Assembly (NCBI RefSeq): GCF_015751785.1
Contig: NZ_JADOTY010000001.1
Coordinates: forward strand, 7,192,001 to 7,256,000
Reading direction: 5' to 3'
DNA from: Micromonospora vinacea
Lineage (GTDB): Bacteria; Actinomycetota; Actinomycetes; Mycobacteriales; Micromonosporaceae
Length of the DNA stretch: 64,000 nucleotides
In this document: piece by piece, positions 44,306 through 53,359 of the stretch
Position numbering within the stretch: the stretch's first letter is position 1
How the letters are laid out: the number at the start of each line of letters is the position of its first letter
Made by a program: the position numbers and the translations under genes
Notes under the pieces: generated by a model
Told to the model about the DNA's origin: nothing
The model's database searches: none
What the model saw: the letters and a program-made list of their open reading frames with translations, nothing else

Positions 44306-44399
44306 TTGTTGCCCACCACGCCCCGTGATCGCACCCCGGGCACCGGGTGGCGCTGACCACCTGCGGCCTGGCACACCTCGCCTAGGGCTTCCTAGGAGG

Positions 44400-45518
44400 C
44401 TAGTGCAGGTCGGGTGCGGCGATCGGGTCGGCGAGCGACCAGCCGGCGGCGAGCAGGTCGTCGCAGGCCCGCACCGCCCGGGCCAACCGCTCGGCGTGCG
44501 ACCCGGTCAGCTCCACCACAGGCACCCCGCACCCCGCCAGCTCGGCGCGGAACCGCTCGGTCATCCACGCCCGCAGGTGCTCACCGTCGCGCAGCCCGTC
44601 ATCGGTGAACGGAACCCCCCGGTGATCGGTCAACAGGTACAGCGCCGGCCGGCGGGCCGCCGCCCGCACCTCCTCCGATGCGCTGCCCAGGTAGCGCTCC
44701 TCCCACACCGCCGTCGCCCGCGCGTCGGTGTCGCAGACCAGCAGCGGCCCGCTCGTCCGGGCCGCCGCGTCCTCGGCCGCCTGCTGCTCGCGGACCACGG
44801 CGCGGAAGTCGTCCCGGTCCCAGGTGACGTCGAAGACGGTCGCCTCCGGTGTGCGTTCGCGCAACCCTGCCAGTTTGCGAGCGGTCAACTCCCGGCCGTA
44901 CTCCGGCACCCAGGACGTGCCGTAGTGCCCCGCGAGGGCCGCCGCCATCGTCGTGGTCCCGGTCGACTCGGCCCCGACCACCACCACCCGCCGGACGAAC
45001 CACGCCCGCACCGGCGGGCTCAGCCACCGCCAGTGAGCTGCCGGGTCCGCGCGCACGGCCGTCCCGGACACCGGCACCGTCCGCCGGTCCGGATCCACCG
45101 ACACGGGTACGGCGTCGAAGCGGCGCGCCAATTCGGCCCCGTACGCCTCAGAGGAGAAGACCGCGTCCACCGGCCTCGACCCGACCGCGGCACGGAACAC
45201 CGCGCAGTGCGCGTCCCAGACCGCCGGATCGGCGTAGTCCACCGGGTGATCGTCGTACCGGCCGACGAAACGGACCCACGGTGTGTCCGCGTGCACCTCC
45301 CGCAACCAGCCGAGGCGCAGCGGGAGCGGAATGGACTCCCGACGTGAGGGCGCCACGACGACCGTCACCTCGGCGCAGCGGGCGGCGGCGGCCCCGATCA
45401 GCGCGTGGTGCCCGGCGTGCGGCGGATAGAACTTTCCCACCACCATCCCGTGCCCGAACTCCGCCGAGCGGGCCGGCCCGCGAGGCACCGGAGCAGGGCC
45501 GGACGTCTCGGCGTTCAC
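44400..45518 (-). CDS. NadR-like NMN adenylyltransferase / ribosylnicotinamide kinase
   Basis: A 372-residue bifunctional enzyme. The N-terminal nucleotidyltransferase has GKFYPPHAGHHALI near 27-40 with the HxGH motif and a late SGTAVRADP near 147-155 like the ISxTxIR signature. The C-terminal kinase begins VVVVGAESTGTTTMAAALA near 174-192; the usual P-loop lysine is threonine (GTTT), so kinase activity needs checking. GTG at 45518 overlaps the pnuC stop (GTGA). NadR and PnuC act together: PnuC imports nicotinamide riboside, NadR phosphorylates and adenylylates it toward NAD. Confidence 0.85.
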   Translation of the reverse strand: MNAETSGPAPVPRGPARSAEFGHGMVVGKFYPPHAGHHALIGAAAARCAEVTVVVAPSRRESIPLPLRLGWLREVHADTPWVRFVGRYDDHPVDYADPAVWDAHCAVFRAAVGSRPVDAVFSSEAYGAELARRFDAVPVSVDPDRRTVPVSGTAVRADPAAHWRWLSPPVRAWFVRRVVVVGAESTGTTTMAAALAGHYGTSWVPEYGRELTARKLAGLRERTPEATVFDVTWDRDDFRAVVREQQAAEDAAARTSGPLLVCDTDARATAVWEERYLGSASEEVRAAARRPALYLLTDHRGVPFTDDGLRDGEHLRAWMTERFRAELAGCGVPVVELTGSHAERLARAVRACDDLLAAGWSLADPIAAPDLH

Positions 45519-46171
45519 GCGGTGACCGGCGCCGGGCCGGGCGGGACCGCGCTCGGCCGGTCGGCCCGACGCAGGTCGGCCCGCCAGGCCCGCAACCCGA
45601 GTACGCACAGGGCGAGGAAGACCAGGTAGAGGACTGCGGTCAGGTGCAGTCCCTTGTACGCGTACAACGGGATGTAGATCAGATCGGCGGCGATCCAGAG
45701 CCACCAACTCTCCACCCGCTTGCGGGTCTGCCCGTACGTGGCCAGCAGGGACAGCGCCGTTGTCAACGCGTCGGGCAGCGGCACCGTCGAGTCGGTGCCC
45801 CGGTCCAGCAGCACCCAGAGCGCGCCGGTGAGCAGCACCCCGGCGGCGGCCAGCACCAGCCACTCCCGCCGCCCCGTCCGGCTCACAGTGAGCCGGCTAC
45901 GCCGCTCGCCACCGAACAGCCAGTGCCACCAGCCGTAGCAGCCGAGCGCGACGTAGACGACCTGGAGCCCCGCGTCGGCGTACAGCCCGGCGGTCCAGAA
46001 CAGCACCATGAGCAGCAGCACGTTGGCGATGCCGATCGGCCAGTTGGCGATCTTCTGCCGGGCCACCAGCCACACGTTGAGCACACCGGTCGCAAACCCC
46101 AGCAGCTCCGCCCAGGTGGTGCCCGTACCGGCCACCCGAAACGCGGTGCCGGTGAGCCAGTCGATGATCAC
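45515..46171 (-). CDS. pnuC: Nicotinamide riboside/NMN transporter PnuC
   Basis: A 218-residue membrane protein with about seven hydrophobic helices. Family motifs include the NVWLVARQKIANWPIGIANV region near 32-51 and the WWHWLFGG segment near 80-87. The ALSLLATYGQTRKRVESWWLWI segment near 140-161 is the characteristic PnuC core. It imports the vitamin precursor used by the coupled NadR. The start is GTG at 46171, six bases after TAGGGT, so translation is probably leaderless; no riboswitch fits. Confidence 0.9.
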   Translation of the reverse strand: MIIDWLTGTAFRVAGTGTTWAELLGFATGVLNVWLVARQKIANWPIGIANVLLLMVLFWTAGLYADAGLQVVYVALGCYGWWHWLFGGERRSRLTVSRTGRREWLVLAAAGVLLTGALWVLLDRGTDSTVPLPDALTTALSLLATYGQTRKRVESWWLWIAADLIYIPLYAYKGLHLTAVLYLVFLALCVLGLRAWRADLRRADRPSAVPPGPAPVTA

Positions 46172-46177
46172 GAGGCC

Positions 46178-46183
46178 ACCCTA
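46178..46183 (-). promoter_or_regulatory. -10 box of pnuC-nadR, leaderless
   Basis: TAGGGT on the minus strand followed by six bases and the GTG start of pnuC. Confidence 0.5.
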
Positions 46184-46254
46184 GGTGCGGAGCCGGCGCC
46201 GGAACAGACCCCCGCGACACCACCGGCCCCGGCCACCGTGGGAGGCTGTCCGAC

Positions 46255-46548
46255 ATGGTGCTTGAGGTCGCGCTGATCGATGTACTTCCCGGACACGAGG
46301 ACGCGTTCGCCAAGGCGTACGCCGAGGGTCACCCGGTGCTCGCCGGGGCGACCGGCTGCCGGTCCGTGCGGATGACCCGAGGAATCGAGTCACCGACCCG
46401 TTTCGTGCTGCTCGTCGAATGGGACTCGGTCGAGGCGCACGAGGAGAACTTCCGGGCCACCGAACGGTTCGAGCAGTGGCGGGCGCTGATCGGGCCCCAC
46501 TTCGCGGGACCGCCCGTGGTGGAACACTTCCTCGACGTACCGGCCTGA
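46255..46548 (+). CDS. Antibiotic biosynthesis monooxygenase (ABM) domain protein
   Basis: A 97-residue single-domain protein with the dimeric alpha/beta-barrel ABM pattern: LEVALIDVLPGHEDAFAKAY near 3-22, then FVLLVEWDSVEAHEENFR near 50-67 and a C-terminal strand VVEHFLDV. Such proteins include small cofactor-free monooxygenases and heme-degrading or stress proteins; the true activity is unknown. GGAGG lies nine bases before the ATG. Divergent from pnuC. Confidence 0.82.
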   Translation: MVLEVALIDVLPGHEDAFAKAYAEGHPVLAGATGCRSVRMTRGIESPTRFVLLVEWDSVEAHEENFRATERFEQWRALIGPHFAGPPVVEHFLDVPA

Positions 46549-46669
46549 GCCGAGCTGTCGTACCCCAGGGTTATCGTGCCGGGCGCACGCGCCGGCCGCC
46601 GGTCCCGACGGGCTCGGGGGCGCCGGGCCCGGTGGCCGCGCGGCGCCGCACCGTCGACACCCGAAGCCG

Positions 46670-47527
46670 TTACTCGCCGACGCGGCGGGCCAGCACGGTG
46701 ACCGTCTCTTCCGGTGACAGCGCCGCGGCCAGCAGCGCCGCGGTCATCCGTTCGTAGCGGTCGACGTCGAGCACTGTGGCCAACCGGACGTCGGTGGTCA
46801 ACGCCTCGAGCATCACCGTCCGCGGGTCCGCCGGGTCGGGAAAGGCGTAGCAGGAATACGGTGTGAGCGGGTGCAGCCCGCCACCGGCCGCCCCGCGGGG
46901 CAACAGCCGCACCGTGACGTGGGACAGGCCGGTCACGGCGACCAGATGCCGCAGCTGTTCGCGCCAGATCTCCACCGGCAGGTCACCGGGGTCGCAGACG
47001 GCCTCGGCGAGCACCGCCGTGTAGCGCGGCGGATAGGCCCGCCGCAGCACCTCCTGCCGCAAGGCCCGAGCGCGCACCTCGGCCTCCACATCGACCTCCG
47101 GCGTGAGCTGGGCGCCGGCCGCCACCAGCACCCGGGCGTACGCGGGCGTCTGGAGCAGCCCCGGCACCACCGACGGCTGGTACTCCACGATGTCGGCGGC
47201 GCCGGCCTCCAACTCGGCGTAGGTGCGCTGCCGTTCGCTCATCTCGCCCAGCGTCTTCCACCAGCCCCGACTGGTCGCCGCGTCCCGGGCGATGACGATC
47301 AGCGCCTCCCGGGCGGGCGTGGAAACCTTGTAGACGTCCAGCAGATCGAGCACGTCGGCGAGGTCCGGGCGACTCTGGCCCAGCTCGATGCGGGACAGCT
47401 TCGACGTCGAGGCCCAGCCCAACCGGTCGCAGACCTGCTCCAGGGTCAGCGACTCGCGCCGACGGAGTTGGCGCAGTTCTGCGCCGAGACGTGCACGTCG
47501 AATAACAGGACTTGTTGGCAGCGGCAT
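46670..47527 (-). CDS. XRE-type regulator with DUF5753 domain
   Basis: A 285-residue regulator of a family greatly expanded in actinomycetes. The helix-turn-helix is near 12-65 (LGAELRQLRRRESLTLEQVCDRLG and STSKLSRIELGQSRP), and residues about 95-280 are the DUF5753 domain (YQPSVVPGLLQTPAYARVL near 116-134). These genes usually sit beside a small DUF397 gene in BldB/WhiJ-like pairs; none is found here. GGGGAGG precedes the ATG, and a consensus promoter lies upstream. Confidence 0.88.
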   Translation of the reverse strand: MPLPTSPVIRRARLGAELRQLRRRESLTLEQVCDRLGWASTSKLSRIELGQSRPDLADVLDLLDVYKVSTPAREALIVIARDAATSRGWWKTLGEMSERQRTYAELEAGAADIVEYQPSVVPGLLQTPAYARVLVAAGAQLTPEVDVEAEVRARALRQEVLRRAYPPRYTAVLAEAVCDPGDLPVEIWREQLRHLVAVTGLSHVTVRLLPRGAAGGGLHPLTPYSCYAFPDPADPRTVMLEALTTDVRLATVLDVDRYERMTAALLAAALSPEETVTVLARRVGE

Positions 47528-47547
47528 CCCGGCCTCCCCACCGAGGG

Positions 47548-47576
47548 AGACTACGCAGGACGATCACCCAGTGCAA
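47548..47576 (-). promoter_or_regulatory. Promoter of the XRE-DUF5753 gene
   Basis: On the minus strand TTGCAC, a 17-base spacer and TAGTCT, about 20 bases before the ATG. Confidence 0.6.
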
Positions 47577-47687
47577 TAGCGCGCTCGCACACCGCAATCA
47601 GGGCATTCGGTGCCGCTGACCGGCCGGGCCGGCCCACACGTACCGTTTCCACAGGTCAGCAGCGGTTACGGCCGGCGAGGTCCGATC

Positions 47688-47711
47688 CCGGCGGGCCGTG
47701 CGTCCCGCCGG
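47688..47711 (-). terminator. Hairpin after the VOC gene
   Basis: CCGGCGGG pairs with CCCGCCGG over an 8-base loop, 12 bases past the VOC stop. Confidence 0.5.
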
Positions 47712-47723
47712 TGCGGCGGGGGC

Positions 47724-48092
47724 TCAGGGTCGGTAGGTGCCGAAGGACCACACGTTGCCGGCCAGATCGCGGGCGGCGTAGTCACGGGAGCCGTAGTCGG
47801 TGTCGAACGGCTCGCGGGTGATCTCGGCGCCGGCCGCGCGGGCCTGGGCGCAGTGCGCGTCGACGTCCGGCACGGCCACGTAGACCGACCAGTCGTCGTC
47901 GGCCGGCCGGGGCCGGGCGTCGGCTCGTCCACCGAGCATGATCATGCCGGTGTCGAGGACCAGTTCGGCGTGCGCCACAGTGCCGTCCGGCGCCTCGTGC
48001 ACGGCATGCACCTGGAAACCGAAGGCGGCGCCGAGCCAGTCGATCGCGGCGCGGGGATCGGGATAACGGAAGATCGGATAGATGGTTCGCAT
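47724..48092 (-). CDS. VOC/glyoxalase-like protein
   Basis: A 122-residue member of the vicinal-oxygen-chelate superfamily. It starts with the typical PIFRYPDPRAAIDWLGAAFGF (strand, then helix with the WLGxAFGF motif), has HAELVLDTGMIMLGG near 41-55 and ends in DLAGNVWSFGTY near 109-120. Metal residues expected for active glyoxalase are only partly present, so binding of a small molecule or antibiotic is as likely as catalysis. It is transcribed away from the AraC-type gene. Confidence 0.83.
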   Translation of the reverse strand: MRTIYPIFRYPDPRAAIDWLGAAFGFQVHAVHEAPDGTVAHAELVLDTGMIMLGGRADARPRPADDDWSVYVAVPDVDAHCAQARAAGAEITREPFDTDYGSRDYAARDLAGNVWSFGTYRP

Positions 48093-48182
48093 GACCCGAT
48101 TCTGCTGCCGGCGGCGCCGATCCGGATTGGACGAATGTGACCTCCGCTGGTCGCCGACGCGGCTGCGGTCAGCCGGCCGGCG

Positions 48183-49001
48183 TCAGCGGGCGGCGAGCAG
48201 CGCGGCCGGGGTCGCCCCCGCGAACTGGTGGAAGTCCCGGATCAGGTGGGACTGGTCGTAGTAGCCGCAGCCCGCCGCCACGGCGGCCCAGTCGACGGCC
48301 CGCCCGGTCGCGCCGACCTGGGTCGACGCCGCGTGGGCCTGCTGGAAACGCAGCAGCCGGGCGGCCATCTTGGGCGGCAGCCCGACCTCCTGCCGGAACC
48401 GGGACGCGAGGTGCCGGCGGCTCCAGCCCAACTCGTCGGCGAGCACCCCGACGCTCCCCCGCCCAGCATCGGCGACGAGCCACCGCCACGCCCAGTCGAG
48501 CCGCGGGTCCACCGGCGGGGACGCCGCCAGCCGGGCGGTGAGCACCCTGTCGAGCAGGGCGAACCGCTCCGGCCAGCCGGGGGCCTCGGCGAGCCGGCCG
48601 CGCAGCCGATCCAGCCAACGGCCCGGGAGTTGCCCGACGCCGACGGCCCGATTGGTCAGCTCGCTCAGTGGCAGGCCGAGGAGCCGACGGGCGGTCAGCG
48701 GGGCGAGCAGCAACTCGACGCCCTCCCCCACACCCACGGTGCGCGTGGTGCACCAACTGTCGAAGGTGCCGGCCACGAACGAGTCGACAGCTGTGACACC
48801 GCGCTCCGCGCTGCGCGGGTCGGTCACGTCCAGCGGAGCGCCCCAACCCAGGATCAGCACCACGAAGACGCCCGCCGACTCCCGACGGACCAGTGGCACG
48901 TCCGCCCGTTCCCGATAGCCCACGTATCTGTCGACGAATGGACGCAGGCTGGCATCGGGCAGACCGAGGACCATCTCGCCGATCGGCACCACCGTCGTCA
49001 A
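48183..49001 (-). CDS. AraC family transcriptional regulator
   Basis: A 272-residue regulator. The N-terminal 150 residues form a DUF6597-like sensing domain with GVELLLAPLTARRLLGLPLSEL near 93-114, and the C-terminal 100 residues contain two helix-turn-helix units: VLADELGWSRRHLASRFRQEVG near 184-205 and AVAAGCGYYDQSHLIRDFHQFAG near 240-262, both with normal AraC residues. The VOC gene lies 90 bases downstream on the same strand and is a plausible target or partner. Confidence 0.87.
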   Translation of the reverse strand: MTTVVPIGEMVLGLPDASLRPFVDRYVGYRERADVPLVRRESAGVFVVLILGWGAPLDVTDPRSAERGVTAVDSFVAGTFDSWCTTRTVGVGEGVELLLAPLTARRLLGLPLSELTNRAVGVGQLPGRWLDRLRGRLAEAPGWPERFALLDRVLTARLAASPPVDPRLDWAWRWLVADAGRGSVGVLADELGWSRRHLASRFRQEVGLPPKMAARLLRFQQAHAASTQVGATGRAVDWAAVAAGCGYYDQSHLIRDFHQFAGATPAALLAAR

Positions 49002-49021
49002 CAGTGCCCGCCCTTCGCGTG

Positions 49022-49069
49022 ACCCGGTCGGCCGGACCCCAGCGGAGCGCTGGGCGTGGCCGACCGGGT
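49022..49069 (-). terminator. Nested hairpin terminator of uvrB
   Basis: A perfect 12-bp outer stem (ACCCGGTCGGCC, 49022-49033, against 49058-49069) contains a 7-bp inner hairpin (CCCAGCG-GAG-CGCTGGG, 49038-49054). Located right after the uvrB stop. Confidence 0.8.
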
Positions 49070-49074
49070 GGCTG

Positions 49075-51183
49075 TCACTTCACCCCGGCGGCGTCCATGC
49101 CGCGCAGCTCCTTCTTCAGGTCGGAGACCTCGTCGCGGATCCGGGCCGCCAACTCGAACTGCAGCTCGCGGGCGGCGGCCAACATCTGGTCGTTGAGCTC
49201 CTGGATGAGCTGGGCGAGGTCGGCGCGGGCCATCCCCTCCCGCGAGGTGGTGCCGGCGGCGGACCGGCTCCGGCTGCGGGTCTCCTTGACCGGCGCCTTG
49301 CCCCGGGAGAGCTGACGCACCGCGCCCCCGACCCGGGAATTCTCGGTGTCCTCCGCCTCGCGGTAGATGTCGTCCAGGATGTCGTGGATCTTCTTGCGCA
49401 GCGGCTCCGGGCTGATGCCGTGCGCCTCGTTGTGCGCGATCTGCTTGGCCCGACGCCGATCGGTCTCGTCGATCGCCGCCGCCATCGACGGGGTGATCTT
49501 GTCGGCGTACATGTGCACCTGACCGGAGACGTTACGGGCGGCCCGCCCGATGGTCTGGATCAGCGACCGGCCGCTGCGGAGGAAGCCCTCCTTGTCGGCG
49601 TCGAGAATCGCCACCAGCGACACCTCGGGCAGGTCCAGACCCTCGCGGAGCAGGTTGATGCCGACGAGCACGTCGTAGTCACCCTTGCGCAGCTCGCGCA
49701 GCAGCTCCACCCGGCGCAACGTGTCGACCTCCGAGTGCAGGTAGCGCACCCGGATGCCGTTCTCCAGGAGGTAGTCGGACAGGTCCTCGGCCATCTTCTT
49801 GGTCAGCGTGGTGACCAGCACCCGCTCGTCCCGGTCGGTCCGCAGCTTGATCTCGTGCATCAGGTCGTCGATCTGGCCCTTGGTCGGCTTGATCACGACC
49901 TCCGGGTCGACCAGACCGGTGGGTCGGATCACCTGCTCGACGAACTCGCCCTGGGCCTGCTCCATCTCCCACGTGCCGGGGGTCGCGGAGAGGAAGACCA
50001 TCTGGCCCACCCGCTCCAGGAACTCGTCGAAGCGCAACGGCCGGTTGTCGGCCGCGCTGGGCAGCCGGAAGCCGTGGTCGATGAGCATCCGCTTGCGCGA
50101 CGCGTCGCCCTCGTACATGCCGCCGATCTGCGGGATGGTCACGTGCGACTCGTCGACCACTGTGAGGAAGTCGTCGGGGAAGTAGTCGAGCAGGGCGTGC
50201 GGCGGGCTGCCGGGCAGCCGCCCGTCCATGTGCATCGAGTAGTTCTCGATGCCGGAGCAGAAGCCCACCTGCCGCATCATCTCGATGTCGTAGGTGGTGC
50301 GCATCCGCAGCCGCTGCGCCTCCAGCAGCTTGCCCTGCCGCTCCAGCTCGGCGAGGCGCTCGGCAAGCTCCACCTCGATGTCGCGGATCGCCCGCTCCAT
50401 CCGCTCCGGACCCGCCGCGTAGTGGGTGGCCGGGAAGATCACCAGCTGGTCGACCTCGCGGACCACGTCACCGGTCAACGGGTTGAGGTAGTAGAGCTTC
50501 TCCACCTCGTCACCGAAGAGCTCGATGCGGATCGCCAGCTCCTCGTACGCCGGGATGATCTCCAGGGTGTCGCCGCGGACGCGGAAGGTGCCGCGCTGGA
50601 AGGCCATGTCGTTGCGGGTGTACTGGATGTCGACCAGCCGGCGCAGCAACTGGTCACGGTCGAGCTCCTGCCCGACCTGTGCCTTCACCGCCCGGTTGAG
50701 GTATTCCTCCGGGGTGCCCAGACCGTAGATCGCCGAGACGGTCGCCACCACGATCACGTCGCGGCGGGTGAGCAGCGACATCGTCGCCGAGTGCCGCAGC
50801 CGCTCCACCTCCTCGTTGATCGAGGAGTCCTTCTCGATGTAGGTGTCGGTCTGCGGGATGTACGCCTCGGGCTGGTAGTAGTCGTAGTACGACACGAAGT
50901 ATTCGACAGCGTTGTGCGGCAGCAGCTCGCTGAACTCCTTGGCCAACTGCGCACAGAGCGTCTTGTTCGGGGCGAGCACCAGGGTGGGGCGTTGCAGCCG
51001 CTCGATCAGCCACGCCGTGGTGGCGCTCTTGCCGGTGCCGGTCGCGCCGAGCAGCACTGTGTTGCGGTCGCCACGCCGAACCCGGCGCTCAAGTTCGTCG
51101 ATGGCTGCCGGTTGGTCGCCGGCCGGCTGAAACTCACTGACGACCTGGAAGCGGCTGTCCAGCCGGGGAATGTCAAGCGCCAT
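49075..51183 (-). CDS. uvrB: Excinuclease ABC subunit B
   Basis: Central helicase-like subunit of nucleotide excision repair: takes damaged DNA from UvrA and recruits UvrC. The product is 702 residues. Walker [10 protein letters not shown] is near 46-54, the beta-hairpin that probes damage is [21 protein letters not shown] near 97-117, the DESH box is VVDESH near 340-345, and the helicase motif QTIGRAARN is near 545-553. The C-terminal UVR domain ([22 protein letters not shown] near 655-676) binds UvrC. A linker rich in serine and arginine precedes it. Confidence 0.96.
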   Translation of the reverse strand: MALDIPRLDSRFQVVSEFQPAGDQPAAIDELERRVRRGDRNTVLLGATGTGKSATTAWLIERLQRPTLVLAPNKTLCAQLAKEFSELLPHNAVEYFVSYYDYYQPEAYIPQTDTYIEKDSSINEEVERLRHSATMSLLTRRDVIVVATVSAIYGLGTPEEYLNRAVKAQVGQELDRDQLLRRLVDIQYTRNDMAFQRGTFRVRGDTLEIIPAYEELAIRIELFGDEVEKLYYLNPLTGDVVREVDQLVIFPATHYAAGPERMERAIRDIEVELAERLAELERQGKLLEAQRLRMRTTYDIEMMRQVGFCSGIENYSMHMDGRLPGSPPHALLDYFPDDFLTVVDESHVTIPQIGGMYEGDASRKRMLIDHGFRLPSAADNRPLRFDEFLERVGQMVFLSATPGTWEMEQAQGEFVEQVIRPTGLVDPEVVIKPTKGQIDDLMHEIKLRTDRDERVLVTTLTKKMAEDLSDYLLENGIRVRYLHSEVDTLRRVELLRELRKGDYDVLVGINLLREGLDLPEVSLVAILDADKEGFLRSGRSLIQTIGRAARNVSGQVHMYADKITPSMAAAIDETDRRRAKQIAHNEAHGISPEPLRKKIHDILDDIYREAEDTENSRVGGAVRQLSRGKAPVKETRSRSRSAAGTTSREGMARADLAQLIQELNDQMLAAARELQFELAARIRDEVSDLKKELRGMDAAGVK

Positions 51184-51257
51184 GCCGTCAACGGTACGCC
51201 GGAGGTCCGACAGGAACGGCCGTCACGGCAGGTACGTGATCAGCTTCAATATTCCCA

Positions 51258-51287
51258 TTGTGTGGCCCATGTCACCGGGACTACCCT
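51258..51287 (+). promoter_or_regulatory. Promoter upstream of the duplicated-domain protein
   Basis: TTGTGT (51258-51263), an 18-base spacer and TACCCT (51282-51287) resemble a housekeeping promoter. It implies that coding starts downstream of about 51294. Confidence 0.5.
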
Positions 51288-51323
51288 CTTCATGTAGGCC
51301 GCTCGCGGCGGCCGACCGGGCCG

Positions 51324-53357
51324 GTGGCCAGGCCAACATCACGGCCGGTCACCCCCGGCACTGCGGTCGCAGCACCCGGCTCGTCCGGCGTGCGCACCCG
51401 TGTGGTCGCGCTCGAGGCGCAGACCGGCCGCCGCGAGCGCCCCTGCTCGTCACCCCGGCGCGTCCCCGCCCGTTTCACCTCCGTGGACACCTCTCCGACC
51501 CCGGCGCCCGACACCGCCCGCACCGCCACACCCCGACCGGAGGCCGGAAGCACCGGCAACGGCCCGGCCGGCGGGGGCAGTGGCCCAACCAGTGGTGGCA
51601 GCGGCCCGGCCAGCGGCAGCGGGCGGCACCACACCGGCTCGGCCGGTGGCGCCTCGGTGGCCGGCCGGACCAACGACGCCAAGAGCAGGTCCACGGCGAG
51701 CCGGACCAACGACACCAAGAGCAGGTCCACGACCGGCCGGTCCGCCGGCGGGGCGCGCCGAGCCACCGTCGGCCGCAAGACCGACGACACGCGCCGGGCC
51801 GCCGCCGCGCGGAGCCTCGCGGAGAACCGTGACACCGCCCGCCGCGACGACACCCCGGACACCGCCGACACCACCGGCGCCGCCGACACCACCGGCCCGA
51901 CCTCGGCCGGCCGTCGTCGGCGTACGGTGCTGCTGTTGCTCGGTCTGACGGCGGTGACCTCCGCGACGGCCCTGGTGCTCGGGCTGTTGAGCTGGGCGCC
52001 CGACCCACCCGAGCCGGCCCGGCCGCTGACAGTGGCGGAGAGCGAGCGGCTGGCCGCCGTGCGGGTCACCAACCTGCGGGACCTGCGCGCCGGTGTACGC
52101 GTCACGGCCGGCACTGGCGCCACCCGCATCGAGCTGGTGGGCTGGGTGGACTGGTCCCGGTCGCTGCTCTACCTCGACGTTGGCGGGCCGGGCGCGGGTG
52201 CCGAACGCGGGCTGTTGCAGAAGAGCGGCCCGGTGCTGGTGATCCGGCCCGATCCGGCGGCGGTACCCACTCCCGCCGCGCCACCACTGGTAGCCCCGGA
52301 GGACCGGTGGCGGCTGCACCGACTGGCACCCAGGGCGCAACTGGCACCGGTGCTCGACCTGCTCCTCGACCTCGCCGCCGACCGCCCGGACACCACGACC
52401 CGGACGGCGCCGTCAAGCGGAGCACGCTGGATCGCCCGGGAGACCGTGCCGGCCGGAGCACTGGACGTCATACAGGCACCGCTGGCTCGCGGCTTGCCGG
52501 CCGCCAGCACCGCGATCGGTACCCCCGGCGCCGCGACGCCCGCCCCGGACGGACAGACCCGGTACTGGCTGGACCAGGACGCCCGGCTGCACAAGCTGGT
52601 GACCCGGCTGCCCGGCGCCGGCCCGGTCACGATGATCTTCAACCGGGCCGACCGGCCGACACTACGTCCGGTGGACGCACTCGGCGGCCGACCCGGTCTG
52701 CCCCGCGCGCTGACCGACGCCGAGCAACGTCGGCTCGACCGGCTGCCAGCCCGACTCCGCGCCCAGGGTGGCGCCACGCTGACGCTGACCGCGCCGATGG
52801 GCACGACCACGAACCTGCGGGGCGCCGGCTGGCTGAGCTGGACCGCCCGTAGCGCGTACCTCGCGGTCGCCGACCTGGGCGTACCCGATCGCCGGACGCT
52901 GCTGCGACGCGACGCCGCCGGTCTGGCCCGGGCGGACCTGCCGGCGGCCAGTGCCGGCGGCGGCACCGCTGAGGCGCCGGCCCGGCCGCCGTTGCCGCCC
53001 CCGGCCGTGGCGTGGCGGGTCTCCCGACCCGGCCGGGACGCCCTGAGCGTGCTGGTCGACGCCGCCGTGACCGCCGGATCCGTCGGGCACCGCGGCACCG
53101 CCGTGCGGGTACGCGAGGACGTCGCCGCCGGACGGACCGTGGACATCATCGAGTCGGGTCCGGCGGACGCGCGGCTGCGCTACTGGATCGACCGCGACGG
53201 GTCGCTCCGCCGGCTCGAGTTGCGGACCGACGCCGGTGCGTGGGCCCACCTGGATCTCCGCCCTGCCGTCGTACCGCGACTGGCCGCCAACCCCCGGCCT
53301 GCCGCCCCTCGACCATCAGCCCCTCGGTCTTCGGCCCCTCGGCCCGGTGCCCGCTGA
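51324..53357 (+). CDS. Single-pass membrane protein with duplicated extracellular domain
   Basis: A large protein of unknown function, about 677 residues. The start is uncertain (GTG at 51324, 51390 or 51402; no clear ribosome-binding site). Residues 1-195 are a disordered, basic, Thr/Ser/Arg-rich cytoplasmic region with the duplicated phrase RTNDxKSRST. A hydrophobic helix (VLLLLGLTAVTSATALVLGLL) spans about 202-222. Two related extracellular halves follow: each has a turn of the type GWxxWxxRSxYLxVxxxG and ends in RYW(L/I)D(Q/R)DxxLxxL. The halves resemble LppX/LprG-like lipid-binding folds, but that is inference. A Pro/Ala-rich tail closes it. Confidence 0.7.
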   Translation: MARPTSRPVTPGTAVAAPGSSGVRTRVVALEAQTGRRERPCSSPRRVPARFTSVDTSPTPAPDTARTATPRPEAGSTGNGPAGGGSGPTSGGSGPASGSGRHHTGSAGGASVAGRTNDAKSRSTASRTNDTKSRSTTGRSAGGARRATVGRKTDDTRRAAAARSLAENRDTARRDDTPDTADTTGAADTTGPTSAGRRRRTVLLLLGLTAVTSATALVLGLLSWAPDPPEPARPLTVAESERLAAVRVTNLRDLRAGVRVTAGTGATRIELVGWVDWSRSLLYLDVGGPGAGAERGLLQKSGPVLVIRPDPAAVPTPAAPPLVAPEDRWRLHRLAPRAQLAPVLDLLLDLAADRPDTTTRTAPSSGARWIARETVPAGALDVIQAPLARGLPAASTAIGTPGAATPAPDGQTRYWLDQDARLHKLVTRLPGAGPVTMIFNRADRPTLRPVDALGGRPGLPRALTDAEQRRLDRLPARLRAQGGATLTLTAPMGTTTNLRGAGWLSWTARSAYLAVADLGVPDRRTLLRRDAAGLARADLPAASAGGGTAEAPARPPLPPPAVAWRVSRPGRDALSVLVDAAVTAGSVGHRGTAVRVREDVAAGRTVDIIESGPADARLRYWIDRDGSLRRLELRTDAGAWAHLDLRPAVVPRLAANPRPAAPRPSAPRSSAPRPGAR

Positions 53358-53359
53358 CC

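Noticed and set aside
44086-44374. Alternative ATG start six bases upstream of the TerC TTG
   Set aside because: It is in another frame and yields an unrelated arginine-rich peptide, while the Shine-Dalgarno spacing fits the TTG.
44381-44396. CCTAGG-GCTT-CCTAGG as terminator of the NadR-like gene
   Set aside because: Each half is itself palindromic and the stem is only six pairs; not strong enough to list.
49075-51300. SOS (LexA) box upstream of uvrB or near uvrA and recQ
   Set aside because: No TCGAAC-N4-GTTCGA type site was found in the upstream regions.
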